Source of the DNA: a bacterium
Lineage (GTDB): Bacteria > Planctomycetota > Phycisphaerae > Phycisphaerales > UBA1924
Reading direction: 5' to 3'
Length of the DNA: 8,903 bases
Assembly: GCA_002401225.1 (NCBI GenBank)
Contig: NVSM01000015.1
Span: forward strand, 1,808 to 10,710
Made by a program: the position numbers and the translations under genes. This document shows positions 1 through 7,012 of this stretch, piece by piece (the first letter of the stretch is position 1; each line of letters opens with the position of its first letter). The notes beneath the pieces were generated by a model. It was not told the origin of the DNA, searched no databases, and saw only the letters and a program-made list of their open reading frames with translations.

Positions 1-752
1 ATCGTCCATGTCATGCCCTTGGTAAAGAACCCGGTGACACTCGCATCCAGTGGGCCCAATGGCATCTGCACTTCGTATGCACCGTGCATATATCCGGGTG
101 TCCAGCTTTCGAACCGGAACCCGAGCGCATCCTTGCCATCGAACTTGCCGTTTTCGTCACGCTCGTCATAAATCGCAGGATCTCCATGACAGGCCATGCA
201 TGATTCGTCGAGGGTGATCGCACGCATGTAGTGGAGCGTGTTTGTTTCTTCATTGATACGGGACATCACTGTCTCGCCATTCGCTTTATACTGTGTGGTC
301 AAGTCGTGAATCATTTCATCACGGAATCCGCCAGCAATCGGTGCATTGTCTGGGTTGCGTGCTTCAAGAGACACAACCGTAAAATCAATGTTTTCTTTTT
401 CAGCAGCTGCAAGCCCAGCGTCCCATCCTACAACGACGGGTACAGACGCGTAGTAACGCGTGTCCGAGTAGTGCGTGCCGTTGTCGATCTGCTCGTATGC
501 TTTCTCAAGAAGATCCTCGGTATTGATTTCACCATTGATAAACTTGGTTGATGCAGCATTCTTGGCCGCATCAGCAACCGCAGTAAACGCCGACGCACGC
601 CCGATGTATGACTGTTCCATATCGGTGCGATAGCCCTTCAAGAACACGACATAGTTGACCGCGACGACCGCCACGAGAATGGTGAATGTCACCGCGATGA
701 TCTTTGTTGATAGTCCAAACGAGAAGTTGAACTTTCCTTTTTCCTTGCTCAT
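1..752 (-). CDS. DUF3365/Tll0287-like haem sensor protein, possibly a chemotaxis-type receptor (partial, C-terminus outside window)
   Basis: Reading leftwards from the ATG at 752-750, the frame stays open to the window edge (about 250 codons), so only the N-terminal part is present. Residues 1-17 are short and basic. Residues 18-38 (IIAVTFTILVAVVAVNYVVFL) form one membrane segment. An extracytoplasmic domain follows, with a single c-type haem motif, CMACH, at residues 185-189 (186-200). This order of one N-terminal helix and a roughly 200-residue domain with a late CxxCH fits DUF3365/Tll0287-like sensor domains, which often precede HAMP and methyl-accepting or histidine-kinase signalling modules. 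The output module is not in the window, so calling it a chemoreceptor is inference. The start is supported by GGAG at 761-764, eight bases upstream. It follows glutamine synthetase on the same strand, but a terminator lies between them, so it is probably transcribed separately. Confidence 0.72.
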   Translation of the reverse strand, partial: MSKEKGKFNFSFGLSTKIIAVTFTILVAVVAVNYVVFLKGYRTDMEQSYIGRASAFTAVADAAKNAASTKFINGEINTEDLLEKAYEQIDNGTHYSDTRYYASVPVVVGWDAGLAAAEKENIDFTVVSLEARNPDNAPIAGGFRDEMIHDLTTQYKANGETVMSRINEETNTLHYMRAITLDESCMACHGDPAIYDERDENGKFDGKDALGFRFESWTPGYMHGAYEVQMPLGPLDASVTGFFTKGMTWT

Positions 753-769
753 GATGCTGGCTCCGTTTC

Positions 770-786
770 AATGTCCTTTGGACATT
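770..786 (-). promoter_or_regulatory. Inverted repeat in the leader of the haem-sensor gene
   Basis: AATGTCC and GGACATT form a perfect 7-bp inverted repeat around a three-base loop. It lies only five bases upstream of the CGGAG ribosome-binding site (761-765) of the sensor gene. It could be an operator or an RNA hairpin next to the ribosome-binding site. No T-run follows on either strand, so it is not an intrinsic terminator. The function is inferred from position only. Confidence 0.4.
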
Positions 787-804
787 TCCTGATGTTGGTA
801 GGTA

Positions 805-820
805 TCGAATCAAAGATCGA
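805..820 (-). other. Small hairpin in the leader of the haem-sensor gene
   Basis: TCGA-A-TC, a three-base loop, then GATCGA can fold as a 6-bp stem with one bulged base. It lies about 50 bases upstream of the sensor start. Together with the repeat at 770-786 it makes this leader somewhat structured. I do not recognise a known riboswitch in the 753-924 interval and found no convincing promoter there. Confidence 0.25.
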
Positions 821-924
821 CGCTCCACGCCTCCGACTTTTGTGGCTGTACAGGAATTTCGCAAATCAACCACTCTACCAAGCAAAATAAACCAAGAATG
901 TTGTTTCATGGCATGTCTCCACGA

Positions 925-953
925 TAAAAAACCACCCGATTACGGTGGCTTTT
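925..953 (-). terminator. Intrinsic terminator downstream of glutamine synthetase
   Basis: On the minus strand a CCACC/GGTGG stem with a 7-base loop (932-948) is followed immediately by six Ts (931-926). It lies about 33 bases past the glutamine synthetase stop codon. The plus-strand side carries CTTTT after the stem, so weak bidirectional action is possible, but no plus-strand gene ends here. It separates glutamine synthetase transcription from the sensor gene. Confidence 0.75.
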
Positions 954-980
954 CTCTCGTCTACCTTAAAAACGCTTCCT

Positions 981-3176
981 CTATCGCAGTGTTAACAACT
1001 GGCTATACACAGGCATCGGCCAAAGCTCCGCCTCGACATGGGCTTCGAGTTGATCGCCAATCTCACGAAGCGACTCCATCGCAGGCACGATCTGATCTCG
1101 GCAATATTCGCATTGCATCATCGTCTGCCCGTCGGCAATTATTCGGACCTCTTCGAGCGACTCAATGCGATCCTTCAACACGCAGACCATCTCGACAAAG
1201 TCCTCTAACTCACCGCGTAAAACGCTTGAATCGACCCCGACGCCCTCGGTCGCCCCCACGGCCTCCGCGATATTCCGCTGGTGTTTAATCGCTGCCGGCA
1301 TGATCATCGTCCGCGCCATCGACGCCATCTGCTCGGCTTCGATCGAAATCTCAGTGATGTACTTCTCAGCAAAGATCTCCGATCGGCTCTCGAGTTCAGT
1401 ATTTGAAAGCACCTTGTACTTCTTAAAGAGTGTCTTCACCTTCGAACTCTGCAACGCTGGGAGTGCGTCCGCAGTCGTCTTCAAGTTTGGCAATCCACGC
1501 TTGGCAGCCTCATCCTGCCAGTCCGCAGCATAGTTATCACCATTAAAGATAATCGCCTTATGTTCTTTGATCAACCCTTGAAGCACCTTGCGAACCACTT
1601 GATCCCGCTTCTCGGGCTTGGCGTCTTCACTCAATGACTTCTCGACATTCGTCGCAATAAAGTCCAAGCTCTCCGCCACAATCGTATTGATCACGGTGTT
1701 TGGCCATGCAACAGAAGCGGTTGAACCAACCGCACGAAACTCGAACCGATTTCCAGTGAACGCAAACGGGCTTGTCCGGTTGCGATCGCCCGAGTCGCGT
1801 TTGAGCGCAGGCAATGTACGGGCACCGAGATCAAGTTCGCCGCCTTTGAGTGTCCGATTAGGTTTGCCGGATTCAAGCTGATCGATCAAGTCCGTCAGCA
1901 TATCTCCAAGGAAGATCGAGATAATCGCGGGCGGCGCTTCGTTGGCACCGAGCCGATGGTCGTTCGACGCGCCCGCGATCGTCGCCCGGAGCAGATCGCC
2001 ATGGATATGCACCGCACGAATCACCGCGCACAAGAAGGTCATGAACTGCGTGTTGGTGTGTGTTTCGTCCTGCGGATCAAGCAGGTTCACGCCGGTATCG
2101 GTCGAGAGCGCCCAGTTGTTGTGCTTGCCCGAACCATTCACACCTGCAAATGGTTTCTCATGCAAGCACGCAAAGAAACCAAATCGCCCAGCGACCTTCT
2201 TGAGCGTTTCCATCAAGATCGCCTGATGATCACATGCGATATTCGTCGACTCAAACAACGGCGCAATTTCATACTGCCCAGGCGCGACTTCATTGTGACG
2301 CGTCTGCACAGGCACACCGAGCCGAAAGAGTTCTTCCTCGAACTCGGCCATAAACGCATTGACGCGTGGCGGGATGGAACCAAAGTAATGATCATCGAGC
2401 TGCTGATGCTTGGGCGGCACAAGCCCGAAGAGCGTCCGCCCACAGCTCACCAAATCCGGTCGCGCAAAGTACAAGTTGCGATCGACTAAAAAATACTCCT
2501 GCTCAGCCCCAAGCGTCGAGCCCACAGAGTTCACGCCAAAGTCGGTCCCAAATATTTTGAGAATCCGCATTGCCTGTTTTTCGAGCGCATCAATAGACCG
2601 CAACAAAGGCGTCTTCTTATCAAGCGCCTCGCCGTTCCAACTCACAAACGCCGTCGGGATACACAGCGTCGCGTAGTTCTTCCCCCGCACAATAAACGCC
2701 GGCGAAGTCGGGTCCCACGCGGTATACCCACGAGCTTCAAAGGTCGCACGCAACCCACCCGAAGGAAAACTCGACGCGTCTGGTTCGCCCTGGATCAGGT
2801 TCGATCCTGATAAGCGATACATCACCCCGCCGTTGCCATCAGGCGTGACGAGCGAATCGTGCTTCTCCGCCGTCAGCCCAGTCATAGGCTGGAACCAATG
2901 CGTGTAATGCGTCGCCCCGCGTTCGACCGCCCAATCCTTCATCGCCGTCGCAATAACCTCAGCGTCGTCTGTCGAGAACTTACTATTGCTTTCAATGGTC
3001 TTGATGATCGCCTGAAAAGTGTTCTTAGGCAGCCGCTCGCGCATCTTGCGCTGATCGAACACATCGCAGGCATAAAACTCGTCGATTCGTTTAGGGGACG
3101 AATCGCGTCCTGCGCTCAAAGACTGCCATCTTGACGATGCAGCCACCGCTTCTCCGTGAGGATCACCCGTTGACAT
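981..3176 (-). CDS. glnN: Glutamine synthetase type III (GSIII)
   Basis: A 731-residue protein with the ATP-dependent glutamine synthetase fold, making glutamine from glutamate and ammonia in the cytoplasm. The length matches the type III class (about 700-730 aa) and not type I (about 470 aa). Visible motifs in order are [10 protein letters not shown] at 223-232, with metal-ligand glutamates; [13 protein letters not shown] at 294-306; the nucleotide-binding [17 protein letters not shown] at 341-357; [10 protein letters not shown] at 408-417; and [16 protein letters not shown] around 466-481. The helical C-terminal region typical of GSIII is present. The ATG at 3176-3174 is supported by AAGGGAG at 3190-3184, seven bases upstream. 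The stop is TAG at 983-981, followed by a terminator. No adjacent nitrogen-regulation gene is visible. The family is very likely; the symbol follows common GSIII naming and some genomes use glnA. Confidence 0.95.
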   Translation of the reverse strand: MSTGDPHGEAVAASSRWQSLSAGRDSSPKRIDEFYACDVFDQRKMRERLPKNTFQAIIKTIESNSKFSTDDAEVIATAMKDWAVERGATHYTHWFQPMTGLTAEKHDSLVTPDGNGGVMYRLSGSNLIQGEPDASSFPSGGLRATFEARGYTAWDPTSPAFIVRGKNYATLCIPTAFVSWNGEALDKKTPLLRSIDALEKQAMRILKIFGTDFGVNSVGSTLGAEQEYFLVDRNLYFARPDLVSCGRTLFGLVPPKHQQLDDHYFGSIPPRVNAFMAEFEEELFRLGVPVQTRHNEVAPGQYEIAPLFESTNIACDHQAILMETLKKVAGRFGFFACLHEKPFAGVNGSGKHNNWALSTDTGVNLLDPQDETHTNTQFMTFLCAVIRAVHIHGDLLRATIAGASNDHRLGANEAPPAIISIFLGDMLTDLIDQLESGKPNRTLKGGELDLGARTLPALKRDSGDRNRTSPFAFTGNRFEFRAVGSTASVAWPNTVINTIVAESLDFIATNVEKSLSEDAKPEKRDQVVRKVLQGLIKEHKAIIFNGDNYAADWQDEAAKRGLPNLKTTADALPALQSSKVKTLFKKYKVLSNTELESRSEIFAEKYITEISIEAEQMASMARTMIMPAAIKHQRNIAEAVGATEGVGVDSSVLRGELEDFVEMVCVLKDRIESLEEVRIIADGQTMMQCEYCRDQIVPAMESLREIGDQLEAHVEAELWPMPVYSQLLTLR

Positions 3177-3183
3177 GGCGTTG

Positions 3184-3190
3184 CTCCCTT
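3184..3190 (-). promoter_or_regulatory. Ribosome-binding site of glutamine synthetase
   Basis: AAGGGAG on the minus strand ends seven bases before the ATG at 3176. This fixes the start and rules against later methionines. The remaining 250-base stretch up to the tRNA (3177-3426) must hold the glutamine synthetase promoter. I found no -10/-35 pair with acceptable spacing and no sigma-54 type GG-N10-GC element. Confidence 0.7.
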
Positions 3191-3351
3191 GCGAAACTTC
3201 TCGTGTGTGTATCTGATTTTGGATCTGCGAAAACGACCTGACTCATTCTTGCCTCTCCATCGAAGATTGCCACCCCAGACTTTGACTCCGTCCGGATAAT
3301 TCCACATTTCTACCCGAATCTACCACAGATACACCGTCAACAGATGAATTG

Positions 3352-3379
3352 TTCACCCGGTGCTCCCTACGGCTACAAA
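3352..3379 (+). promoter_or_regulatory. Weak candidate promoter for tRNA-Leu
   Basis: TTCACC (3352-3357) and TACAAA (3374-3379) are separated by 16 bases and each match the sigma-70 consensus at four of six positions. Transcription would start near 3386, giving a leader of about 40 bases that contains the hairpin at 3398-3420. A TAGAAT at 3385-3390 is an alternative -10 but lacks a -35 partner. Low confidence. Confidence 0.28.
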
Positions 3380-3397
3380 TAGGATAGAATCCCAGCA

Positions 3398-3420
3398 CGA
3401 TTTCCCAAATCAGGAAATCG
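3398..3420 (+). repeat. 8-bp inverted repeat just upstream of tRNA-Leu
   Basis: CGATTTCC and GGAAATCG form a perfect 8-bp inverted repeat around a 7-base loop. It ends six bases before the 5' end of the mature tRNA. There is no T-run on the plus strand, so it is not a terminator. It may be a structured precursor leader affecting 5' processing, or a protein-binding site. The structure is plain; the function is unknown. Confidence 0.5.
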
Positions 3421-3426
3421 CACCAC

Positions 3427-3510
3427 GAGCCTGTGGCGGAATTGGTAGACGCAGCGGACTTAAAATCCGCCGGGGTAAAACCCATGAGGGTTCGAGTCCC
3501 TCCAGGCTCA
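3427..3510 (+). tRNA. tRNA-Leu (anticodon UAA)
   Basis: The acceptor strands GAGCCTG (3427-3433) and CAGGCTC (3503-3509) pair perfectly, with discriminator A at 3510. The D-arm contains GGTAGACGC. The anticodon stem GCGGA/TCCGC (3454-3458 and 3466-3470) encloses loop CTTAAAA with anticodon TAA at 3461-3463, which reads UUA and, by wobble, UUG leucine codons. A long variable arm with a GGG/CCC stem, typical of class II tRNAs, precedes the T-arm GAGGG-TTCGAGT-CCCTC. The length is 84 bases. The 3' CCA is not encoded, so it must be added by a nucleotidyltransferase. A terminator at 3551-3588 follows with no other tRNA between, so this is a single-gene unit. Confidence 0.97.
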
Positions 3511-3550
3511 TTCGACCGAAAATCACACAAACGAACACAAATCACCAAAC

Positions 3551-3588
3551 GCCTCAGATGCACGCCCAAGCACATCTGAAGGCCTTTT
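3551..3588 (+). terminator. Intrinsic terminator of the tRNA-Leu transcript
   Basis: GCCTCAGATG pairs with CATCTG-A-AGGC (one bulged A), giving a stem of about 10 bp around a 12-base loop. CTTTTGCTC follows the stem. It lies about 40 bases past the mature tRNA end and just before the promoter of the next gene, so it probably insulates the repeat-protein gene from tRNA transcription. Confidence 0.75.
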
Positions 3589-3601
3589 GCTCGAATTACA
3601 C

Positions 3602-3630
3602 TTGTGCCCGATCGAACCATGTGATAACAT
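3602..3630 (+). promoter_or_regulatory. Candidate promoter of the LVIVD-dockerin gene
   Basis: TTGTGC (3602-3607) and TAACAT (3625-3630) are exactly 17 bases apart. An extended -10 TG dinucleotide sits at 3622-3623. The predicted start is near 3637, giving a leader of about 38 bases. The same TTGTGC-N17 geometry occurs upstream of the GT4 gene at 8128. A perfect 10-base palindrome, ATATGCATAT (3641-3650), lies in the early leader. Sequence match only. Confidence 0.42.
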
Positions 3631-3674
3631 ACTTCAACTTATATGCATATCCCTAATGACTGGAACTCATCCCA

Positions 3675-5720
3675 ATGAAGAACCACCATCGCACCACAAG
3701 CTTTCAAGCATTTTATACTTCGGTCATCCTACTCGCCCTCAGCCTGACATCAATCACCACCTCCCCAGCCAAAGCCGATGGGGTCTTGTGCCAGCTTGGA
3801 GGTATTCTCGGCTCATACGACACGCCTGATTGGGCTCGCGGTGTAGTCATAGTGGATACCACAATTTATGTAGCGGATGGCAACTCGGGCCTTCAGATCA
3901 TGGATATCAGCAACCCGGCATCACCCACACTTCTCGGCTCGTACGATACACCCGAATACGCCCTCGGCCTCGCCATCGCCGGTACCACGGCCTATGTGGC
4001 TGATGATGAATCAGGGCTTCTGATCATTGATGTCACCGATCCCACAGCACCCACCCTCCTCGGCTCCTATGACACACCCGGCTCCGCTGACAGCGTGGTA
4101 GTTGTGGGCACTACGGCCTATGTCGCTGATGGCGAATCTGGCCTTCAAGTTATCGATGTCACCGATCCCACAGCACCCGTCCTCCTTGGTTCCTACGATA
4201 CACCTGACTCCGCTGTGGGCATCGCCGTTGTAAACTCCACAGCCTATATCGCCGATGGCGAATCAGGCCTACAGATCATTGATGTCAGTGATCCAACTGT
4301 ACCTGCATTCCTCGGCTCCTATGACACACCCATCAACGCTCGCGATGTGACGATTGTGGGCACCACTGCTTATATCGCAGATCGTGATTCTGGCCTTCAG
4401 ATCATTGATGTCAGCAACCCGATAATACCCTCGCTCCTCGGCACCTACGACACACCCGACTGGGCTCGGGGTGTGACGGTTGTAGACACCACGGCCTATG
4501 TCGCTGATGGTTGGGCTGGCCTTCAGATCATTGATGTCAGCAACCCGGCCGCACCCACACTCCTCGGCTCCTATGATACACCCAGCAACGCTACCAGCGT
4601 GATCGCTGTGGGCACCATGGCCTATGTCGCAGATGGCGTGTCAGGCCTTCAGATCATCGATGTCAGCAACCCCACCACTCCTGTGCTTGGCTCATACGAC
4701 ACACCCGGCTTCGCTTTCGGCATAGCCCTCATAGACACCACGGCCTATGTCACTAATGGCGACCTTCAGATCATTGATGTCAACAATCCAACAGCACCCA
4801 TGCTCCTTGGCTCCTACGACACACCTGGCTCTGCTGCCAATATAGCCGTTGTGGGCACCATCGCCTATGTCGCTGATCGTGAATCAGGTCTTCTGATTAT
4901 TGATGTCAGCAACCCGGCAACTCCCACATTCCTTGGCTCGTACGACACACCCGACCGTGCTCGCGGTGTAATGATTGTGGACACCACGGCCTATGTCGCA
5001 GATAGCGACTCTGGTCTTCAGATCATTGACATCAGCAACCCCACAACCCCCACATTCCTTGGCTCCTACGACACACCTGACTCTGCTTCCAGCGTAGCCA
5101 TTGTGGGCACCACGGCCTTTATCGCTGATCGTGAATCAGGCCTTCTGATCATCGATGTCAGCAACCCAGCAACTCCCACATTCCTTAGCTCGTACAACAC
5201 ACCCCACAATGCTATGGGCTTAATGATTGTGGGCACCACGGCCTATGTCGCAGATGGTGACTCTGGCATCCAAATTATTAATATCAGCAATCCGGCCACA
5301 CCAACACTCCTTGGGGCGATCGACACACCCGGCTTCGCTTTCAGCGTAGCCGTTGTGGATTCCACAGTCTATGTGGCTGATGTGAGTTCTGGCCTTCAGA
5401 TCATCGATATCAGCAATCCCACGGCACCCGCTCTCCTTGGATCGTACAACACATTCGGTACCACTTTCGATATCGCTGTTATAGGCACCACCGCCTATGC
5501 GGCTGATGGCGTCTATGGACTCCAGATCATTGATGTCAGCGATTGTCCGCCATGCCTTGCCGATCTCACTGACGACGGCTTGCTCAACTTCTTCGATATC
5601 TCCGCGTTCCTCGCAGCCTTCGCTGATGCGGATCTTGCTGCCGATTTCAACAGCGATGGGCTCTTGAACTTCTTCGATATCTCCGCATTCATGATCGAGT
5701 TCGCCGCCGGCTGTCCGTAA
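3675..5720 (+). CDS. Secreted LVIVD-repeat (beta-propeller) protein with C-terminal dockerin-like pair
   Basis: A 681-residue exported protein. Residues 1-34 form a signal peptide: basic start, hydrophobic core SVILLALSLTSI, and an AKA site before D35. Residues 45-627 are 14 tandem repeats of about 42 aa, each opening LGSYDTP, with AYVADG mid-repeat and LQIIDVSNP near the end. They match the LVIVD repeat family, found in bacterial and archaeal surface proteins and predicted to form beta-propeller blades. Repeats 7 and 8 are shortened to 41 and 40 residues. Residues 628-681 hold two calcium-loop repeats (D630/D634/N638/D641 and D657/D661/N665/D668) ending in GCP, with a CPPC just before. The start follows a weak GGAA at 3662-3665. 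The likely role is cell-surface or extracellular binding or scaffolding; the ligand is unknown. It shares no operon with its neighbours. Confidence 0.88.
   Translation: MKNHHRTTSFQAFYTSVILLALSLTSITTSPAKADGVLCQLGGILGSYDTPDWARGVVIVDTTIYVADGNSGLQIMDISNPASPTLLGSYDTPEYALGLAIAGTTAYVADDESGLLIIDVTDPTAPTLLGSYDTPGSADSVVVVGTTAYVADGESGLQVIDVTDPTAPVLLGSYDTPDSAVGIAVVNSTAYIADGESGLQIIDVSDPTVPAFLGSYDTPINARDVTIVGTTAYIADRDSGLQIIDVSNPIIPSLLGTYDTPDWARGVTVVDTTAYVADGWAGLQIIDVSNPAAPTLLGSYDTPSNATSVIAVGTMAYVADGVSGLQIIDVSNPTTPVLGSYDTPGFAFGIALIDTTAYVTNGDLQIIDVNNPTAPMLLGSYDTPGSAANIAVVGTIAYVADRESGLLIIDVSNPATPTFLGSYDTPDRARGVMIVDTTAYVADSDSGLQIIDISNPTTPTFLGSYDTPDSASSVAIVGTTAFIADRESGLLIIDVSNPATPTFLSSYNTPHNAMGLMIVGTTAYVADGDSGIQIINISNPATPTLLGAIDTPGFAFSVAVVDSTVYVADVSSGLQIIDISNPTAPALLGSYNTFGTTFDIAVIGTTAYAADGVYGLQIIDVSDCPPCLADLTDDGLLNFFDISAFLAAFADADLAADFNSDGLLNFFDISAFMIEFAAGCP
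3807..5555 (+). repeat. 14 tandem coding repeats, about 126 bp each
   Basis: The LVIVD repeats are visible at DNA level as a tandem array with a 126-bp period, reduced to 123 and 120 bp in units 7 and 8. Blocks such as CTTCAGATCATTGATGTCAG recur nearly unchanged in many units. Units 9 and 11 are almost identical over their second half. The array is open throughout and in frame, with no spacers, so it arose by coding-sequence duplication. Slippage or recombination could change the copy number. Confidence 0.9.
5544..5717 (+). other. Dockerin-like (GC-type) domain of the LVIVD protein
   Basis: Residues 624-681: CPPC, then two 27-residue repeats each containing a calcium-loop pattern D-x-x-x-D-G-x-x-N-x-x-D followed by ISAF, then the terminal GCP. 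Each half contains the identical 20-mer at 5586-5605 and 5667-5686, 81 bases apart, showing internal duplication. Classical dockerins bind cohesins. In Phycisphaerales this variant is found at the C-termini of many secreted proteins and is thought to anchor or sort them; the partner is not established here. Confidence 0.75.
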
Positions 5721-5733
5721 CACAACTTACTTC

Positions 5734-5752
5734 ATTTAAATATCGTTTAAAT
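5734..5752. repeat. AT-rich inverted repeat between convergent genes
   Basis: ATTTAAA and TTTAAAT form a perfect 7-bp inverted repeat around a 5-base loop. It covers the stop codon of the PLP-enzyme gene. The two convergent genes have only 26 bases between their stops, and no GC-rich terminator is visible. This weak stem is the only candidate shared end signal, and its stability as a terminator is doubtful. Confidence 0.35.
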
Positions 5753-6967
5753 CATCTTCGCCCGCTTGAGTGCCCGCTCGAACTGATCCCAGCGGTCTTC
5801 GAGGGTGCCGGTGTAGCCCAGACTAATCCGTACCAACCCCGGCGCGATCCCCGCGTCAGCCAGTTCTTCCTCAGTAAGCTCCGAACTCGTCGAACTCGCC
5901 GAGCACGACATCAGCGTATCGAAATACCCGAGGCTCACCGCCAAGAGCCCGAAGCCCTCGTTCTGCTGAAGATCATTCATAAACTCATAGGCCCGTTCCG
6001 CAGTCCCCAGATCGATCGCAAACAACCCGCCAAAACCAAAGCCGGTGTTCGTGAGCGACTCGATCAGATCGTGCTGCGGATGCGACTCAAGACCAGGGTA
6101 CGAAACCTTCAGCCCCAACGCTTCGAGCTTATCAGCAAAAAACTGCGCCCGGCGAGAATGCTCTTGCATCCGCAACCCAAGATGCGGGAGCCTCAACGAG
6201 AGATCAAACGCCACACGCGGATCCATCGTCGGCCCAAGCAACATCACAGCCCCGGTGTGCAAGTCCATCAACTCAGCAATAAACTCTTTGGATGCACACA
6301 CCGCACCCGCGATAATGTCCGACCCGCCACCAATAAACTTGGTCAACGAATGCACCACAATATCCGCGCCATGCTGTGCTGGCGAGAGCAGCATCGGGCT
6401 AAAAGTATTATCAACAACAAGCTTCGCATCGACATCATGAGCAAGCTCAGCGAGCTTTGGAAGATCGGCAATGACCATCGTCGGATTCGAGATCGATTCG
6501 GTAAAGATCGCTTTCGTCTTGTCTGTAATCGCAGCCTTCACTTCTTCAAGATTCGAGATATCAACAAACTTGACATTAATCCCAGTCTTAAGCGGGAAGA
6601 ACTCTTTGAAGAGCGCGAATGTCCCGCCATAGATCGCGTTGGACGCGACGACTTCATCGCCAGGCCCACAGAGCTGCATGATCGAACACGCGATCGCGCT
6701 GATCCCCGAACTCGTTGCATATCCGGCTTCGGTGCCTTCGATCGCTGCGAGGTAACGCCCGAGCACATAGACGGTCGGATTGAAATGCCGACCATACAAA
6801 AAACACCCGCCCTGATCAGGACCTTTCTCGCCGAGAAAAATCTCAGGCATGGTCTCTGCTGCCATCACCGTAAAAGTCGTCGATGCCTCGATCGACATAT
6901 TCACGCCACCATGCTCACCAAACTCGTGACGAATTCTCGATAACGACTGCACTGGATCAAAGGCCAT
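5747..6967 (-). CDS. PLP-dependent Cys/Met-metabolism enzyme (cystathionine gamma-synthase/lyase-like)
   Basis: A 406-residue enzyme of the fold-type I trans-sulfuration family (cystathionine gamma-synthase, cystathionine lyases, O-acetylhomoserine sulfhydrylase, methionine gamma-lyase). Numbered from the chosen start, it has YGRHFNPT at 58-65 (Tyr and Arg contacting the neighbouring subunit's PLP phosphate), a TSSGISAI loop at 85-92, VDNTFSP at 185-191 with the PLP-ring Asp, and HSLTKFIGGGSD with Schiff-base Lys210. The Cys specific to methionine gamma-lyase is absent: the loop reads IYGGT. The usual HPAxxTH segment near the C-terminus is replaced by SCSASSTSSEL. The exact reaction cannot be assigned. 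An ATG at 7066 would add 33 atypical residues with no ribosome-binding site. GGAG at 6974-6977, six bases before 6967, supports the later start and gives normal family length. Confidence 0.87.
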   Translation of the reverse strand: MAFDPVQSLSRIRHEFGEHGGVNMSIEASTTFTVMAAETMPEIFLGEKGPDQGGCFLYGRHFNPTVYVLGRYLAAIEGTEAGYATSSGISAIACSIMQLCGPGDEVVASNAIYGGTFALFKEFFPLKTGINVKFVDISNLEEVKAAITDKTKAIFTESISNPTMVIADLPKLAELAHDVDAKLVVDNTFSPMLLSPAQHGADIVVHSLTKFIGGGSDIIAGAVCASKEFIAELMDLHTGAVMLLGPTMDPRVAFDLSLRLPHLGLRMQEHSRRAQFFADKLEALGLKVSYPGLESHPQHDLIESLTNTGFGFGGLFAIDLGTAERAYEFMNDLQQNEGFGLLAVSLGYFDTLMSCSASSTSSELTEEELADAGIAPGLVRISLGYTGTLEDRWDQFERALKRAKMI

Positions 6968-6973
6968 ACCAAA

Positions 6974-6977
6974 CTCC
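6974..6977 (-). promoter_or_regulatory. Ribosome-binding site deciding the PLP-enzyme start
   Basis: GGAG lies six bases upstream of the ATG at 6967-6965, ideal spacing. The upstream in-frame ATG at 7066 has no purine-rich sequence before it. The protein beginning MAFDPVQSL is therefore preferred over the 439-residue version. Confidence 0.7.
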
Positions 6978-6996
6978 AAATCTGAACAAAACACCC

Positions 6997-7012
6997 AGCC
7001 TTTCCAAAGGCT
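6997..7012 (-). other. Hairpin between the GT2 and PLP-enzyme genes
   Basis: AGCCTTT and AAAGGCT form a perfect 7-bp palindrome with a two-base centre, or 6 bp with a four-base loop. On the minus strand it is followed by GGGTGTTTTG, a poor terminator tail. It lies 68 bases past the GT2 stop and about 20 bases upstream of the PLP-enzyme ribosome-binding site. It may be a weak terminator or attenuator, or a leader structure. It does not settle whether the two genes are co-transcribed. Confidence 0.4.

Noticed and set aside
790..900. tRNA-like pieces on the minus strand (GGTAGAGTGG and GATTCGATACC)
   Set aside because: No acceptor stem pairing, no anticodon arm and wrong spacing between the pieces; not a tRNA.
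571..909. 112-residue minus-strand open frame upstream of and overlapping the sensor gene
   Set aside because: It is in a different frame from the sensor, overlaps its first 180 bases, and has no recognisable domain. The sensor frame has a ribosome-binding site, a membrane segment and a haem motif.
3317..3340. TTGACG and TAGATT as a glutamine synthetase promoter
   Set aside because: The spacer is only 12 bases, too short for sigma-70. No alternative pair in 3177-3426 was better, so no promoter is called.
3427..3510. tRNA-Leu as an integration site for a mobile element
   Set aside because: No integrase gene and no direct repeat of the tRNA 3' end is visible in the window.
3807..5555. Regular repeat array that could be mistaken for a CRISPR or satellite array
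   Set aside because: The period is 126 bp, with no unique spacers, and it is continuously open in one frame encoding recognisable LVIVD repeats.
5220..5723. 167-residue open frame on the minus strand
   Set aside because: It is antisense to the repeat and dockerin coding region. Its repetitive sequence only mirrors the repeats, and it has no start signals.
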